From: Hyphomicrobiales bacterium
GTDB taxonomy: Bacteria > Pseudomonadota > Alphaproteobacteria > Rhizobiales > Xanthobacteraceae
Assembly (NCBI GenBank): GCA_021730985.1
Contig: JAKFYI010000016.1
Location: 62,001 to 126,000, forward strand
DNA: 64,000 nt
Direction: 5' to 3'
Shown: in pieces, positions 53,819 through 62,344 of the stretch
Position numbering within the stretch: position 1 is the stretch's first letter
Layout: the number at the start of each line of letters is the position of its first letter
The notes under the pieces: generated by a model
Told to the model about the DNA's origin: nothing
Databases searched by the model: none
The model's input: only the letters and a program-made list of their open reading frames with translations
Position numbers and translations under genes: made by a program

Positions 53819-54007
53819 TCACAGCGCTTCCACAGACTTGTCCACATCGCCGCGATCCCAAACGGCCCGTTAAATGCTCGGAAAAGGCGTGACGAACCCG
53901 CACGAATCAGATTTCGTCCACAATGACACTTTTCGCCCATACGCGGTTCGGCGGCGTGACACGCGCTGGCCCGTTACGAGGTTCCTCCCGCGTGGCGTAT
54001 TCAACTT

Positions 54008-54033
54008 GGGCGGCCGCGAGGCCGCCCTTTTTT
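54008..54033 (+). terminator. Strong intrinsic terminator with no gene directly before it
   Basis: A perfect 8-bp stem (GGGCGGCC / GGCCGCCC) with a 4-base loop is followed by six T residues, read on the plus strand. The nearest upstream plus-strand gene ends 190 bases earlier. It could end that mRNA's trailer or a separate small RNA. Confidence 0.85.
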
Positions 54034-54048
54034 CTTTCGCGGCACTGC

Positions 54049-54486
54049 TCAGGCCGCGTCGCGCCGTTCGACCGAATGCGCGGTCGAACCAATGGAAACG
54101 ATCAGCAGCAACGCGCCCAGGATCGACAGGTTCTTCAGCGCCTGAATCTGGTTTTGCACGTAGGCATCGCCGGTCATGTCCCAGAAGTGATGCACGAAGA
54201 AGATCGTGCCAGCAGTGAACACGATCAGCGCCAGCGCGCCCCAGCGCGCCTTGAGGCCGAGCAGGATCATCAGCCCGCACACCAGTTCGAGCGCGGCCAG
54301 AGCCCAAGCCAGCGCCTCGTACTTCGGCATCGACCCAAGGTATGCAGACACTTCGTCCGGGATCGGAACCTTGCTGTCGGAGAGCAGTTTCGCGAACCTG
54401 CCGATGTCCAACAGCTTCTGGACCGCTTCCCAAATGAACACGATCGGCACGAGAACGCGGCCGAGCGCATAGGCTCCATTCATCAT
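54049..54486 (-). CDS. DoxX-family membrane protein
   Basis: The 145-residue protein has four hydrophobic helices: ALGRVLVPIVFIWEAVQKLL, ALAALELVCGLMILLG, WGALALIVFTAGTIFFVHHF and LSILGALLLIVSIGS. This is the DoxX layout, found in small quinone-linked or redox-linked membrane proteins; the exact role is unknown. The pattern RxLxxxIFxxEAxQK near the start is typical. GGGAGGGG precedes the ATG-ATG at 54486/54483. The EAL gene lies upstream on the same strand, 77 bases away. Confidence 0.9.
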   Translation of the reverse strand: MMNGAYALGRVLVPIVFIWEAVQKLLDIGRFAKLLSDSKVPIPDEVSAYLGSMPKYEALAWALAALELVCGLMILLGLKARWGALALIVFTAGTIFFVHHFWDMTGDAYVQNQIQALKNLSILGALLLIVSIGSTAHSVERRDAA

Positions 54487-54563
54487 GATGCGCCCCTCCC
54501 TTCGCGAGCCGGGCGGGTTAGGTCATAGCGCCCGGCATGACGGGTGGCAATCGGCCGCCGAGA

Positions 54564-56195
54564 TCAGGCCGCGTTGACGCTGGCCGGCGAGGCCGTTTCG
54601 GCGGCGCCTTCCGGCACGCTCTCGCCTGCGGCGCGCAACGGATCGGTCGCCTCCACCAACTGGAGGAACGCGGCACCGGGCAGCGGCGGAGCAAACACAT
54701 AGCCCTGTGCGGCGCGCACGCCCAGTTCGCGCAGATGTATGACCTGCTCGAAGCTTTCCACGCCCTCGGCGATGATCTCCATCCGCATGTTTTGCGCCAG
54801 ATCGATCAGCGTCTCGATAATGGTGTTGGAGTTGCGATCGGTGCCGAGCGCATCGATGAACATCTTGTCGATCTTGATGATGTCGACGCCGAGCTTGAGC
54901 ATGTACGACAGCCCGCTGTGGCCGGTGCCGACGTCGTCGATCGCGACGCGCACGCCCAGTCCCTGCAGCGCAGCCACCACGCGGCGCGTCTCCGTCAAAT
55001 TCTCCAGCGGCTGGCGCTCGGTCACTTCGAGAACGACCTGGGACAGGCGGATCTGCGATTTGTTGAAGATGCGCCGCACGTCCTCGACGATGTCCTCGTT
55101 GCCGAAGTGCCTCGCCGTCAGATTGAAGGCGATCTTGAAATGCGGACGGCGGCCGATTTGCGGGCCGGCCTCCTGGCACACGCGCAACATCAATTCGCGC
55201 GTCATATCAAGGATCAACCCGCTGGATTCCGCGAGCGGAATGAAGGACGCCGGCGGCACAATGGTTCCATCCGCCTTTTTCCAGCGGATCAGAACCTCGG
55301 CACCGCGCAGCCGGCCGGACCGGATATCGACGATCGGCTGATAGTACGGAATGAATTCGCCAGCCTTGAGCGCCCGCTCAAGTTCGGCCACCGGATTGTC
55401 GCGCGCACGTTTCGGCATGAGCAACGAGAGCGCAAGAATCAGGATCGCCAGCAGCCCGGACGCCACCGTTCCCAACGCGCGAAGATCGCCCTGGCTCAGC
55501 ACGACGCTTTCCCGCGGCAGTGAAATGCTGACGTTGAGCCCGTACTTTCCGGATTCCCGCGTGCCGGCCATATGACCATCGGCCTCGGCCGCCGCGGGTG
55601 GTGTGCCCGCCTCGCCGATCAGCGCGCCGCCGCGCGTCGTCATCCGGGTGTGGGTGGTGAGCGGCCCGCCGCGGCTGGAAACCCTCGCGATGAAAAGCTC
55701 CGAGGGGATCATCGCAGCAAGTCCGTTGGCCGCGCCGGTGCCCGGCCTGCGCAACCGGACCCACAACTCCGGACGCTCGCCCATCCGCACGACCTCGAGC
55801 AGCACTTCGCTGTCGGCTGCGACACGCTCCGAAGAGATCACCTTGCGCGGCTCGGTTGCGCCGACGCCGACATCCGAGCACAGCGAACGCCCGTCCGCTG
55901 AGATGATCGACATTTCCTTGACCGGAGTGGTGGCGAACGTCGCCTGGCGCAAGGCGTCAATGTTCTGCGCGCGGCAGGTGTCGATGCCGCGCCCTGCGAG
56001 CGCGTCGAGCGTCGCGATCGTGCGCGCGATGCGGCCTTCGGCCAGCGTCATGCTGCGCCGGGCGGAATGCTCCAGCTCGGCTTGGGCCTGCCGCTCAACC
56101 AGGTCATTCAGCCACAGGTTGAATCCCGCCACAGGCGGGCCCGCGAGCATCACGCCGGCCGCGATCGCCATGAGAAGTTTTCGTCTCGGCGCCAC
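54564..56195 (-). CDS. CSS-motif sensor with EAL domain (cyclic-di-GMP phosphodiesterase)
   Basis: The protein of about 543 residues has an N-terminal transmembrane helix, a periplasmic CSS-like domain (with Cys in GIDTCRAQN and in SLCSDVGV, a possible redox-sensing disulfide), a second helix at about 245-265, and a cytoplasmic EAL domain at about 275-520. EAL motifs are visible: GAEVLIRW (E-V-L variant), FNLTARHF, EVTERQ, DDVGTGHSGLSYM, KIDKMF and EGVES. These suggest an active c-di-GMP hydrolase controlled by envelope redox state. There is no GGDEF domain. I chose GTG 56195, which has GAGG 5 bases upstream; a TTG at 56231 is possible. Confidence 0.88.
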   Translation of the reverse strand: MAPRRKLLMAIAAGVMLAGPPVAGFNLWLNDLVERQAQAELEHSARRSMTLAEGRIARTIATLDALAGRGIDTCRAQNIDALRQATFATTPVKEMSIISADGRSLCSDVGVGATEPRKVISSERVAADSEVLLEVVRMGERPELWVRLRRPGTGAANGLAAMIPSELFIARVSSRGGPLTTHTRMTTRGGALIGEAGTPPAAAEADGHMAGTRESGKYGLNVSISLPRESVVLSQGDLRALGTVASGLLAILILALSLLMPKRARDNPVAELERALKAGEFIPYYQPIVDIRSGRLRGAEVLIRWKKADGTIVPPASFIPLAESSGLILDMTRELMLRVCQEAGPQIGRRPHFKIAFNLTARHFGNEDIVEDVRRIFNKSQIRLSQVVLEVTERQPLENLTETRRVVAALQGLGVRVAIDDVGTGHSGLSYMLKLGVDIIKIDKMFIDALGTDRNSNTIIETLIDLAQNMRMEIIAEGVESFEQVIHLRELGVRAAQGYVFAPPLPGAAFLQLVEATDPLRAAGESVPEGAAETASPASVNAA

Positions 56196-56389
56196 GCAAT
56201 CCTCACACAACTGACCGGCTACGTTGCCCAACCGCCGTAAAGGCCAGCTTAAGCTTAAGCTGCGGTAAGGCTGTTGCCGCGCGATAAGGCGCGAGCCGCG
56301 CCCGCATGGTTAACCAACGGTAAATTACCCGCTCAATTCGGGCGGGCGGATGGTCTAGAGTGGCGGCGATCTGGAACGGGGCAGGTCCA

Positions 56390-57250
56390 ATGAAGGTGCA
56401 TTTGGGAGGCGCGGCGCTCGCTATCGCGGCCGGGATCCTGTTCGGCGCGGCCACGGCGGCACGGCCGGCAGCGGCGCAGGAGCGCCTTGAGCTGTTCGAC
56501 GCGCACATGCACTACAACCAGGAGCCGAACCCGTTCTATCCGCTCGACACGATCCTGGAGATATTCAAGCGCAACAACGTGACCGGCGTGCTGGCCACCA
56601 GCCGGCCGAACAAAGGCACCCATCAACTGATGGAGGCAAAGGCCCCCGGCCTTTGGGTGGTGCCGTTCATCCGGCCCTACCGCATCCGCGCCGACATCGG
56701 CACATGGTTCAGCGATCCGGCCACGCTCGATCTGATCAAGGATGAATACAAGCGCGGCACCTACCGCGGCATCGGCGAGTTTCACATCTCCGGCAACGCG
56801 GCGGCCGGACCTCTGGTCAAACAGATCGTGGATTTCGCGGTTGAGCGCGACCTGTATCTACATTGCCACTGCGACGAGGCGGCACTTGTGCACCTGTTCG
56901 CCCACAACACTCGCGCCAGGATCATCTGGGCGCACACCGGGTTCTCGACCGCGCCGGCGCGCGTCGAAGAACTGCTGAAGAAGCACCCTGCCCTGTGGGG
57001 TGAGCTATCCTACCGCGGCGGCATCACCGACAACACCGGCAAGCTCACCGCCGAATGGCGCGATCTGCTCACCCGTCATTCGGAACGCTTCCTGATCGGC
57101 TCCGACACCTGGATCAACGAACGCTGGTTCGGCTACGACACGATTTTCCAGAATTATCGCGCCTGGCTCATACAGCTTCCAGCCCCGGCCGCCCGCAACA
57201 TCGCCAACAGCAACGCCAAGCGGTTGTTCGCGTCCAAGCCAATCAACTAG
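56390..57250 (+). CDS. Exported amidohydrolase-family protein
   Basis: The protein of about 286 residues has a signal peptide (ending AARPAAAQE) and the amidohydrolase-2 (TIM-barrel) features: LFDAHMHYNQ with the HxH metal site, GIGEFHISGNA, LYLHCHCDEA, IIWAHTGFS and LIGSDTWINERWF. It may hydrolyse or decarboxylate a ring or lactone in the periplasm. A TctC receptor gene starts 10 bases after it on the same strand, so the two probably act on the same or linked compounds. The GTG at 56360 is possible, but ATG 56390 begins the signal peptide. Confidence 0.85.
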   Translation: MKVHLGGAALAIAAGILFGAATAARPAAAQERLELFDAHMHYNQEPNPFYPLDTILEIFKRNNVTGVLATSRPNKGTHQLMEAKAPGLWVVPFIRPYRIRADIGTWFSDPATLDLIKDEYKRGTYRGIGEFHISGNAAAGPLVKQIVDFAVERDLYLHCHCDEAALVHLFAHNTRARIIWAHTGFSTAPARVEELLKKHPALWGELSYRGGITDNTGKLTAEWRDLLTRHSERFLIGSDTWINERWFGYDTIFQNYRAWLIQLPAPAARNIANSNAKRLFASKPIN

Positions 57251-57260
57251 GGCCGCCCGC

Positions 57261-58241
57261 ATGAGGCCGCGATCGCTGCTGATCCTAGGTGTCACCGGTG
57301 CCGCGCTCGGTCTCGTCACCGTTCCTGCGCAGGCGCAGTCCTATCCGGCAAAGCAGGTCCGCGTCATCGTGCCGTTCGCGGCGGGCGGCACGCCGGACGT
57401 GGTGGCGCGCGTCGTCGCCCAGCAGCTTTCAGTACAGACCGGTCAGACCTTCGTGGTCGAGAACCGGCCTGGCGCCGACGGCGTGGTCGGCTCGCAAGCC
57501 GTAGCCGAGTCCGCGCCCGATGGCTACACGCTCCTAGTGACGTCGAGCTCGTTCGTGGTCAATCCGAGCTTCCACAAGAAGATGCCGTTCGACGTGGTGC
57601 GCGATTTCGAGCCGATCACCAACATCGCGGCAACCGAGGCGTACATCCTCGGCGTCAATCCCAAGGTGCCCGCGCAGAACGTGCAGGAGTTCATTGCGCT
57701 TGCCCGCAAGCCGGAAAGCAAGATTTCGTTTGCCTCGCCGGGCGTCGGCAACGGGCTGCATCTCGCCGCCGAGTTGTTCAAGTCGCTCACCAAGACGCAG
57801 ATGGTGCATGTGCCGTACCGCGGGGCGGCGCCCGCGTTGACCGGACTGGTCGCAGGCGACGTGCAGATGATGTTCATGACGCCGCCATCGTCGATGCCCT
57901 ATGTCGAGGCCGGCAGCGTGCGCGCGCTGGGCTATGCCGGCACCAGGCGGTTCGCCCGCCTGCCCGATGTGCCAACGCTTGCCGAAGCCGGCGTGCCCGG
58001 CATGGAGGTGCTTTCGAGCTGGACCGGCATGTTCGCCCCCGCCAAGACGCCGCCCGCGGTGCTGGCGCGGCTGCACGAGGAGGTCGCCAAGGCCGTCGCC
58101 AGCCCGTTCGGCCGCGAACGGCTCATAGGCCTCGGCGTGATCCCGCTGGCCAACCCACCCGCCGCATTCAAGCCCTATATCGCTTCGCAGGTGAAGCAGG
58201 TGGCGGACATCGTCAAAGCCGCCGGTATCGAGCCCCATTGA
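57261..58241 (+). CDS. TctC/Bug-family substrate-binding protein, paired with an amidohydrolase
   Basis: The 326-residue protein has a signal peptide (LLILGVTGAALGLVTVPAQA) and the Bug hallmark YPAKQVRVIVPFAAGGTPDV, with VPYRGAAPALTGLVAGDVQM further on. It lies 10 bases after the amidohydrolase gene, the only one of the six receptors in the window that is directly coupled to an enzyme gene. The ligand is likely the product or substrate of that enzyme; this is inference from gene order. Confidence 0.9.
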   Translation: MRPRSLLILGVTGAALGLVTVPAQAQSYPAKQVRVIVPFAAGGTPDVVARVVAQQLSVQTGQTFVVENRPGADGVVGSQAVAESAPDGYTLLVTSSSFVVNPSFHKKMPFDVVRDFEPITNIAATEAYILGVNPKVPAQNVQEFIALARKPESKISFASPGVGNGLHLAAELFKSLTKTQMVHVPYRGAAPALTGLVAGDVQMMFMTPPSSMPYVEAGSVRALGYAGTRRFARLPDVPTLAEAGVPGMEVLSSWTGMFAPAKTPPAVLARLHEEVAKAVASPFGRERLIGLGVIPLANPPAAFKPYIASQVKQVADIVKAAGIEPH

Positions 58242-58434
58242 GGCGGCGAAAAATCCTGCTCCGCGCCTGTAACGGCCGGCCCGGCCGACACGTCTTTCCG
58301 AAGCAGTCTTTCGCCCGGCTGCTTGCCGCCGTTCATGTGAATAAAATCACATGAGCGCCCGGTTCCCGGTCGCGCGGAATATTGCAAGTCGCTGAGTTGG
58401 ACCTAACCTGCACCCATCGATCAGGGAGATTGCC

Positions 58435-58827
58435 TTGAACAAGCTCGCCAAAACTCTCGGCCCTTTGGCCGTCGTGCTCGCCGTCAGCCTGTCCCACGCT
58501 CCGGCGCAAGCCCAGTTCGGCGGCTTCGGCGGCGGCGGTGGCGACATGATGACGACCATGGAGCCCATGCTGGAACTGATGAAGAAGAAGATGGGCAAGA
58601 AGCGCTTCGCCCAGATGATGCAGACGGTCGGTCCGATGGCCAGCCAGATGATGTCGTCCCAGGGCGGCGGCTTCGATATCAACAGCATGGGCGGCAACTT
58701 CGGCGCGGCCGGTGGCTTCGACATGAGCGCCATGTCGCAATTCATGACGCCGGAGCTGATGAGTTCCATGATCGCCATGGGGACGAGTTCGCGCCGCGGG
58801 ACACGCAAGGCGCGCCGCCGCGAGTAA
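58435..58827 (+). CDS. Methionine-rich exported protein of unknown function
   Basis: The 130-residue protein has a signal peptide (MNKLAKTLGPLAVVLAVSLS, cleaved near PAQAQ) and a mature part with 18 methionines in about 104 residues. They lie in patterns such as DMMTTMEPMLELMKKKMG, QMMQTVGPMASQMMSSQ and MSAMSQFMTPELMSSMIAM. Gly-rich stretches alternate with amphipathic helices and the C-terminus is strongly basic (SSRRGTRKARRRE). There are no Cys or His residues after the signal. Methionine-rich exported proteins can bind Cu(I) or act as oxidant sinks; I cannot assign a family. The start is TTG with GGGAG 8 bases upstream. Confidence 0.7.
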   Translation: MNKLAKTLGPLAVVLAVSLSHAPAQAQFGGFGGGGGDMMTTMEPMLELMKKKMGKKRFAQMMQTVGPMASQMMSSQGGGFDINSMGGNFGAAGGFDMSAMSQFMTPELMSSMIAMGTSSRRGTRKARRRE

Positions 58828-58890
58828 CGGCAAAGCCTTTCTTCCGCTGCCATCCTGCGCCATTGTCAGGCGCACGATGGAGCGGATGAC

Positions 58891-59814
58891 ATGAGCTTTT
58901 TTCCGGGCCAGGACCCCGCTGCGGGCGACAAGTTTCAGTGCGATGCGATCAAGCATGTGATCGTGCCACGCACCTCCGACCTCGGCGACGGCTTCACCGT
59001 GCGGCGTGCGCTGCCGTCGGTGCAATCGCGCATGGTCGGCCCGTTCGTGTTCTTCGACCATTTCGGTCCGACCGAATTCCGATCCGGCAACGGCCTCGAC
59101 GTGCGCCCGCATCCGCACATCGGGCTGGCAACCGTGACCTACCTGTTCGACGGCGAGATCATGCACCGCGACAGTCTCGGCAGCGCGGTGCCGATCCGTC
59201 CCGGTGAGGTAAATTGGATGACCGCGGGCAGCGGCATCGTGCATTCCGAGCGCACCGGCGCCGAGCGGCGCGCCCGGAGCGATACGCTGCACGGGCTGCA
59301 AATGTGGGTCGCCTTGCCCTCAGCCAGCGAAGAGATGGACCCAGCCTTCGCCCATCACGCCACCGAAGAATTCCCGGTTGTCAACGACAACGGCAAGACC
59401 GTCCGCGTCGTGCTCGGCAACCTGTACGGCCGGAAATCGCCGGTCGCCACCACGTCGGAAACGATCTTCGCCGATGCCATGCTCAAGGCTGGCGCATCGC
59501 TGCCGGTGGATGCCGGGCACGAGGAGCGCGCGATCTATGTGATCGAGGGCGAACTCGACATCGCCGGCGACCGCTTCGGGCCGCAAAAGCTTCTGGTGTT
59601 CAAGCCCGGCGACGCCATCACGATCCGCGCCATCGCCGACAGCCATTTCGTCATCGCCGGCGGCGCGCCGATGGACGGGCCGCGCCACATCTGGTGGAAC
59701 TTCGTCTCATCGCGCAAGGACCGTATCGAGCAGGCGAAGGCGGACTGGGCCGCGGGCCATTTCGGCAAGGTGCCGGGCGACGAGATCGAGTCGATCCCGC
59801 TTCCGCAGAAGTAG
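58891..59814 (+). CDS. Pirin-family cupin protein
   Basis: The 307-residue protein has the two-cupin pirin pattern: VRRALPSVQSRMVGPFVFFD, then the metal motif DVRPHPHIGLATVTYLFDG with HxH, MHRDSLGS, and EVNWMTAGSGIVHSER with the later His and Glu. These four ligands bind iron. Bacterial pirins are redox-sensitive regulators or quercetinase-like dioxygenases; the role of this one is not known. It is cytoplasmic, with no signal peptide. The ribosome-binding site GGAGCGG lies before ATG 58891. Confidence 0.92.
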   Translation: MSFFPGQDPAAGDKFQCDAIKHVIVPRTSDLGDGFTVRRALPSVQSRMVGPFVFFDHFGPTEFRSGNGLDVRPHPHIGLATVTYLFDGEIMHRDSLGSAVPIRPGEVNWMTAGSGIVHSERTGAERRARSDTLHGLQMWVALPSASEEMDPAFAHHATEEFPVVNDNGKTVRVVLGNLYGRKSPVATTSETIFADAMLKAGASLPVDAGHEERAIYVIEGELDIAGDRFGPQKLLVFKPGDAITIRAIADSHFVIAGGAPMDGPRHIWWNFVSSRKDRIEQAKADWAAGHFGKVPGDEIESIPLPQK

Positions 59815-59887
59815 CGCCCCACATTTTAGCTGGTTGCCACGCCGCCCCGGCGCGGCCATTGTCACGCCGGAAATCACGGGCGCGGGC

Positions 59888-61066
59888 ATGAACCTGACTT
59901 CGCAACAGCGGCAGATGGTCGGCACGGTGCGGGATTTGGCGCAGGCCGAATTCCGCAACGACGCGATTAAGTACATGGACGGCACGTTCCCCTGGGACAA
60001 CATGCGCAAGCTCGCCAAGCTCGGCGTGCTGGGCATGACGGTGCCGGAGGAATACGGCGGCATGGGCCTGCCGGTGTTCGACACCGCGCTGATCCTCGAG
60101 GAGATCGCCAAGGTCGACTACGTGACTGCGATGGCGGTGCTGGGCGAAGCCGGCGTGCAGACCCGGGTGATCGCAACCTACGCGCCAGAGGAGATCAAGC
60201 GCCGCATCCTGCCGAAGGTGTGCAACGCGGAATGCATTCTGGCGATCTGCATGACTGAGCCCCATGCCGGCACCGACGTCGCCAACTACCGCACCAACGC
60301 GATGGTGAAGAACGATCGCGTCATCCTCAACGGCACCAAGACGCTGATCAGCCGCGCGCCCGAGGCCGGCATGTTCGTGATCTTCACGAGGATCGACAAC
60401 AAGCCGGGCCGCGAGGGCATCGGCTGCGTGCTGCTGGAGTCCGGCACCAAGGGTTTCGCGGTCACCGCCAATTATCACACCATGGGCGGCGAGAACCTGC
60501 ACGAAGTGCAGTTCACCGACTGCGAGTTGCCGCTGGAAAATCTCGTGATCCGCGAGGACGGCTTCAAGAAGCTGCTCACCGCCTTCAACACTCAGCGCTG
60601 CCTCAATCCGAGTATTTCGCTTGGGCTTGCCGAAGGCGCGTTCGACGAGACTGTGCTGTACGTCCGCGACCGCCAGGTGTTCGGCAAGCCGCTTGCGGCT
60701 TCGCAGGGCGTGCGCTGGAAGCTCGCGGACATGTACAAGGATATCGAAGCCGGCCGTGGCCTGCTCTATCGCGCCTGCGCGACCGCCAACCCCTTCCCCG
60801 ATCCGTTCCTGTCCGCGACCGCAAAGATTTTCTGCAACGAGATGTCGATCCGCGTGACCAGCGAGGCGGTGCAGCTACATGGCGGCTACGGCTTCACCGA
60901 CGAATACCTGGTGTCGCGGCTCTATCGCGGCGCGCGCTACGGCTCGCTCGGCGGCGGCGCCTCCGAGACGCTGCGCGATCTGATCGGCAAGAAGATCGTC
61001 ACCGACCTGCAGCGCGGTGACGGCATTCTGGGCTTCAGCGACGAACTCGCGGCGATCGGCGAATGA
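59888..61066 (+). CDS. Acyl-CoA dehydrogenase family protein
   Basis: The 392-residue flavoenzyme has the usual helical N-domain (MNLTSQQRQMVGTVRDLAQA), the FAD-binding AICMTEPHAGTDVANYRT, a middle beta-domain, and a C-terminal domain with QLHGGYGFTDEYLVSRLYRG. The segment that in many family members carries the catalytic Glu (YEGT) reads LGGGASETL, so the base must lie elsewhere, as in the isovaleryl-CoA and long-chain branches. It is followed, after a palindromic repeat, by a SucCD-like CoA ligase pair on the same strand, which suggests joint breakdown of an organic acid: activation by CoA, then oxidation. Confidence 0.9.
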   Translation: MNLTSQQRQMVGTVRDLAQAEFRNDAIKYMDGTFPWDNMRKLAKLGVLGMTVPEEYGGMGLPVFDTALILEEIAKVDYVTAMAVLGEAGVQTRVIATYAPEEIKRRILPKVCNAECILAICMTEPHAGTDVANYRTNAMVKNDRVILNGTKTLISRAPEAGMFVIFTRIDNKPGREGIGCVLLESGTKGFAVTANYHTMGGENLHEVQFTDCELPLENLVIREDGFKKLLTAFNTQRCLNPSISLGLAEGAFDETVLYVRDRQVFGKPLAASQGVRWKLADMYKDIEAGRGLLYRACATANPFPDPFLSATAKIFCNEMSIRVTSEAVQLHGGYGFTDEYLVSRLYRGARYGSLGGGASETLRDLIGKKIVTDLQRGDGILGFSDELAAIGE

Positions 61067-61093
61067 CGGGATGGGCGGCAAGTCCTCTCCCGG

Positions 61094-61187
61094 CCTCATG
61101 CTGAGGAGCGCACAAAGTGCGCGTCTCGAAGCACGAGGCTGCCCCATTCCTTCGAGACGCGAGCTTCGCTCGCTCCTCAGGATGAGG
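61094..61187. repeat. 94-base palindromic repeat of the Bradyrhizobium-like CCTCAT...GATGAGG type
   Basis: The element starts CCTCATGCTGAGGAGCG and ends CGCTCCTCAGGATGAGG; these arms pair with one mismatch, and inside them GCGTCTCGAA pairs with TTCGAGACGC. I recall many copies of this repeat, often with CTTCGAGACG in the middle, in Bradyrhizobium and relatives. It lies between the dehydrogenase and the ligase genes and could stop or attenuate transcription between them. Confidence 0.8.
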
Positions 61188-61204
61188 CGGGGCAAGGTCA
61201 TCGC

Positions 61205-62344
61205 ATGCTTCTGATCGAAACAGACGGCAAGGCACTGCTGCGGGCGGGCGGCATCGCGATCCCCGACGGCGAAGTGGCTGCCGGAACCGCGCCCGCCCTG
61301 CCCGGCAAGGGCCCGTGGGTGGTCAAGGCGCAGGTGCCGGTCGGCGGGCGCGGCAAGGCCGGCGGCGTGGTGCTGTGCCGGACGCCCGCCGAGGTCGATG
61401 CCGCGCTCAAGCGCATGATCGGCGCAGAGATCAAGGGACACGAGGTCCGAAGCTGCCTGGTCGAAACAGCCGTTGCGGGAGCCGACGAATATTACCTCTC
61501 TTTGGTGCTCGATCCGGCGCAGTACGGCGTGCGTGTCATGCTGCTGCGCGAAGGCGGCGTCGATGTCGAACAAGCCGCTTCCTCGGGAGCCGCAAGCCGG
61601 CTGTGTGCGCCGGGCCATGCCTCTATTCACGCGGCGCTTCGGGAACTGGCCGCGCATGAGCCGAGCGATCGCAGCGCGGCCTTGATCGACACAGGCGACA
61701 AGCTGGCGCGGCTGTTCCTGCAGCACGAACTGATGCTGGCCGAGATCAACCCGCTGTTCGTGGGCCCCCACGGCTGCATCGCGGGCGACGCCAAGGTCGT
61801 GATCGACCTGAACGCGGTGCACCGCCAGACGGCGCTGCAAGAACTGATCGAGCGCAACGCGGCGGTCTACCCCGATGCGGTTCGCAAGCTGCGCGACGGC
61901 TTCGACTACGTCGAGGTCGATCCGCACGGCGAGATCGGCCTCGTCACCACGGGCGCCGGTCTCTCCATGATGCTGATCGACGAGATGACGACGCGCGGCG
62001 GGCGGCCGCTGAACTTCCTGGACATCCGCACCGGCCTGCTGCGCAACGATCCCACCCGCCTGATCAAGACGCTGGGATGGATCGGCGAGCGGCCGAGCGT
62101 GCGCGTGGTGCTGGTCAACATCTTCGCCGGCATCACCGACTTGGCCGAGTTCGCCAACCTGCTCTGCACGGCGCTGGAGCGCACGCCGCAGGTTAAGGTG
62201 CCGGTGGTATGCCGAATCGTCGGCTACCGGTTCACGGAGGCCCGCGAAATCCTGGCGGCAAAGCGACCCGACATCGCGGTGGAAGAAGACTTGACCGCGG
62301 CCCTCAACCGCGTTGACGCGATCCTGCAGAGACGCGCGTCATGA
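61205..62344 (+). CDS. SucC-like acyl-CoA ligase (ADP-forming) beta subunit
   Basis: The 379-residue protein is an ATP-grasp beta subunit of the succinyl-CoA synthetase type: LLIETDGKALLRAGGIAIPD, VVKAQVPVGGRGKAGGV (nucleotide loop), LMLAEINPLFVG, and the C-terminal CoA-ligase domain with GLVTTGAGLSMMLIDEM and VLVNIFAGITDLAEFA. True SucC shows GAGLAMATMD; the differences here point to another organic acid substrate such as malate or a related dicarboxylate. Its stop overlaps the start of the alpha-subunit gene (ATGA), so the two are coupled. The housekeeping sucCD is probably elsewhere. Confidence 0.85.
   Translation: MLLIETDGKALLRAGGIAIPDGEVAAGTAPALPGKGPWVVKAQVPVGGRGKAGGVVLCRTPAEVDAALKRMIGAEIKGHEVRSCLVETAVAGADEYYLSLVLDPAQYGVRVMLLREGGVDVEQAASSGAASRLCAPGHASIHAALRELAAHEPSDRSAALIDTGDKLARLFLQHELMLAEINPLFVGPHGCIAGDAKVVIDLNAVHRQTALQELIERNAAVYPDAVRKLRDGFDYVEVDPHGEIGLVTTGAGLSMMLIDEMTTRGGRPLNFLDIRTGLLRNDPTRLIKTLGWIGERPSVRVVLVNIFAGITDLAEFANLLCTALERTPQVKVPVVCRIVGYRFTEAREILAAKRPDIAVEEDLTAALNRVDAILQRRAS

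Noticed and set aside
59888-61066. Acyl-CoA dehydrogenase judged inactive because the YEGT glutamate is replaced
   Set aside because: Several active branches, such as isovaleryl-CoA and long-chain enzymes, have Gly at this position and use a Glu on another helix, so loss of activity cannot be claimed.
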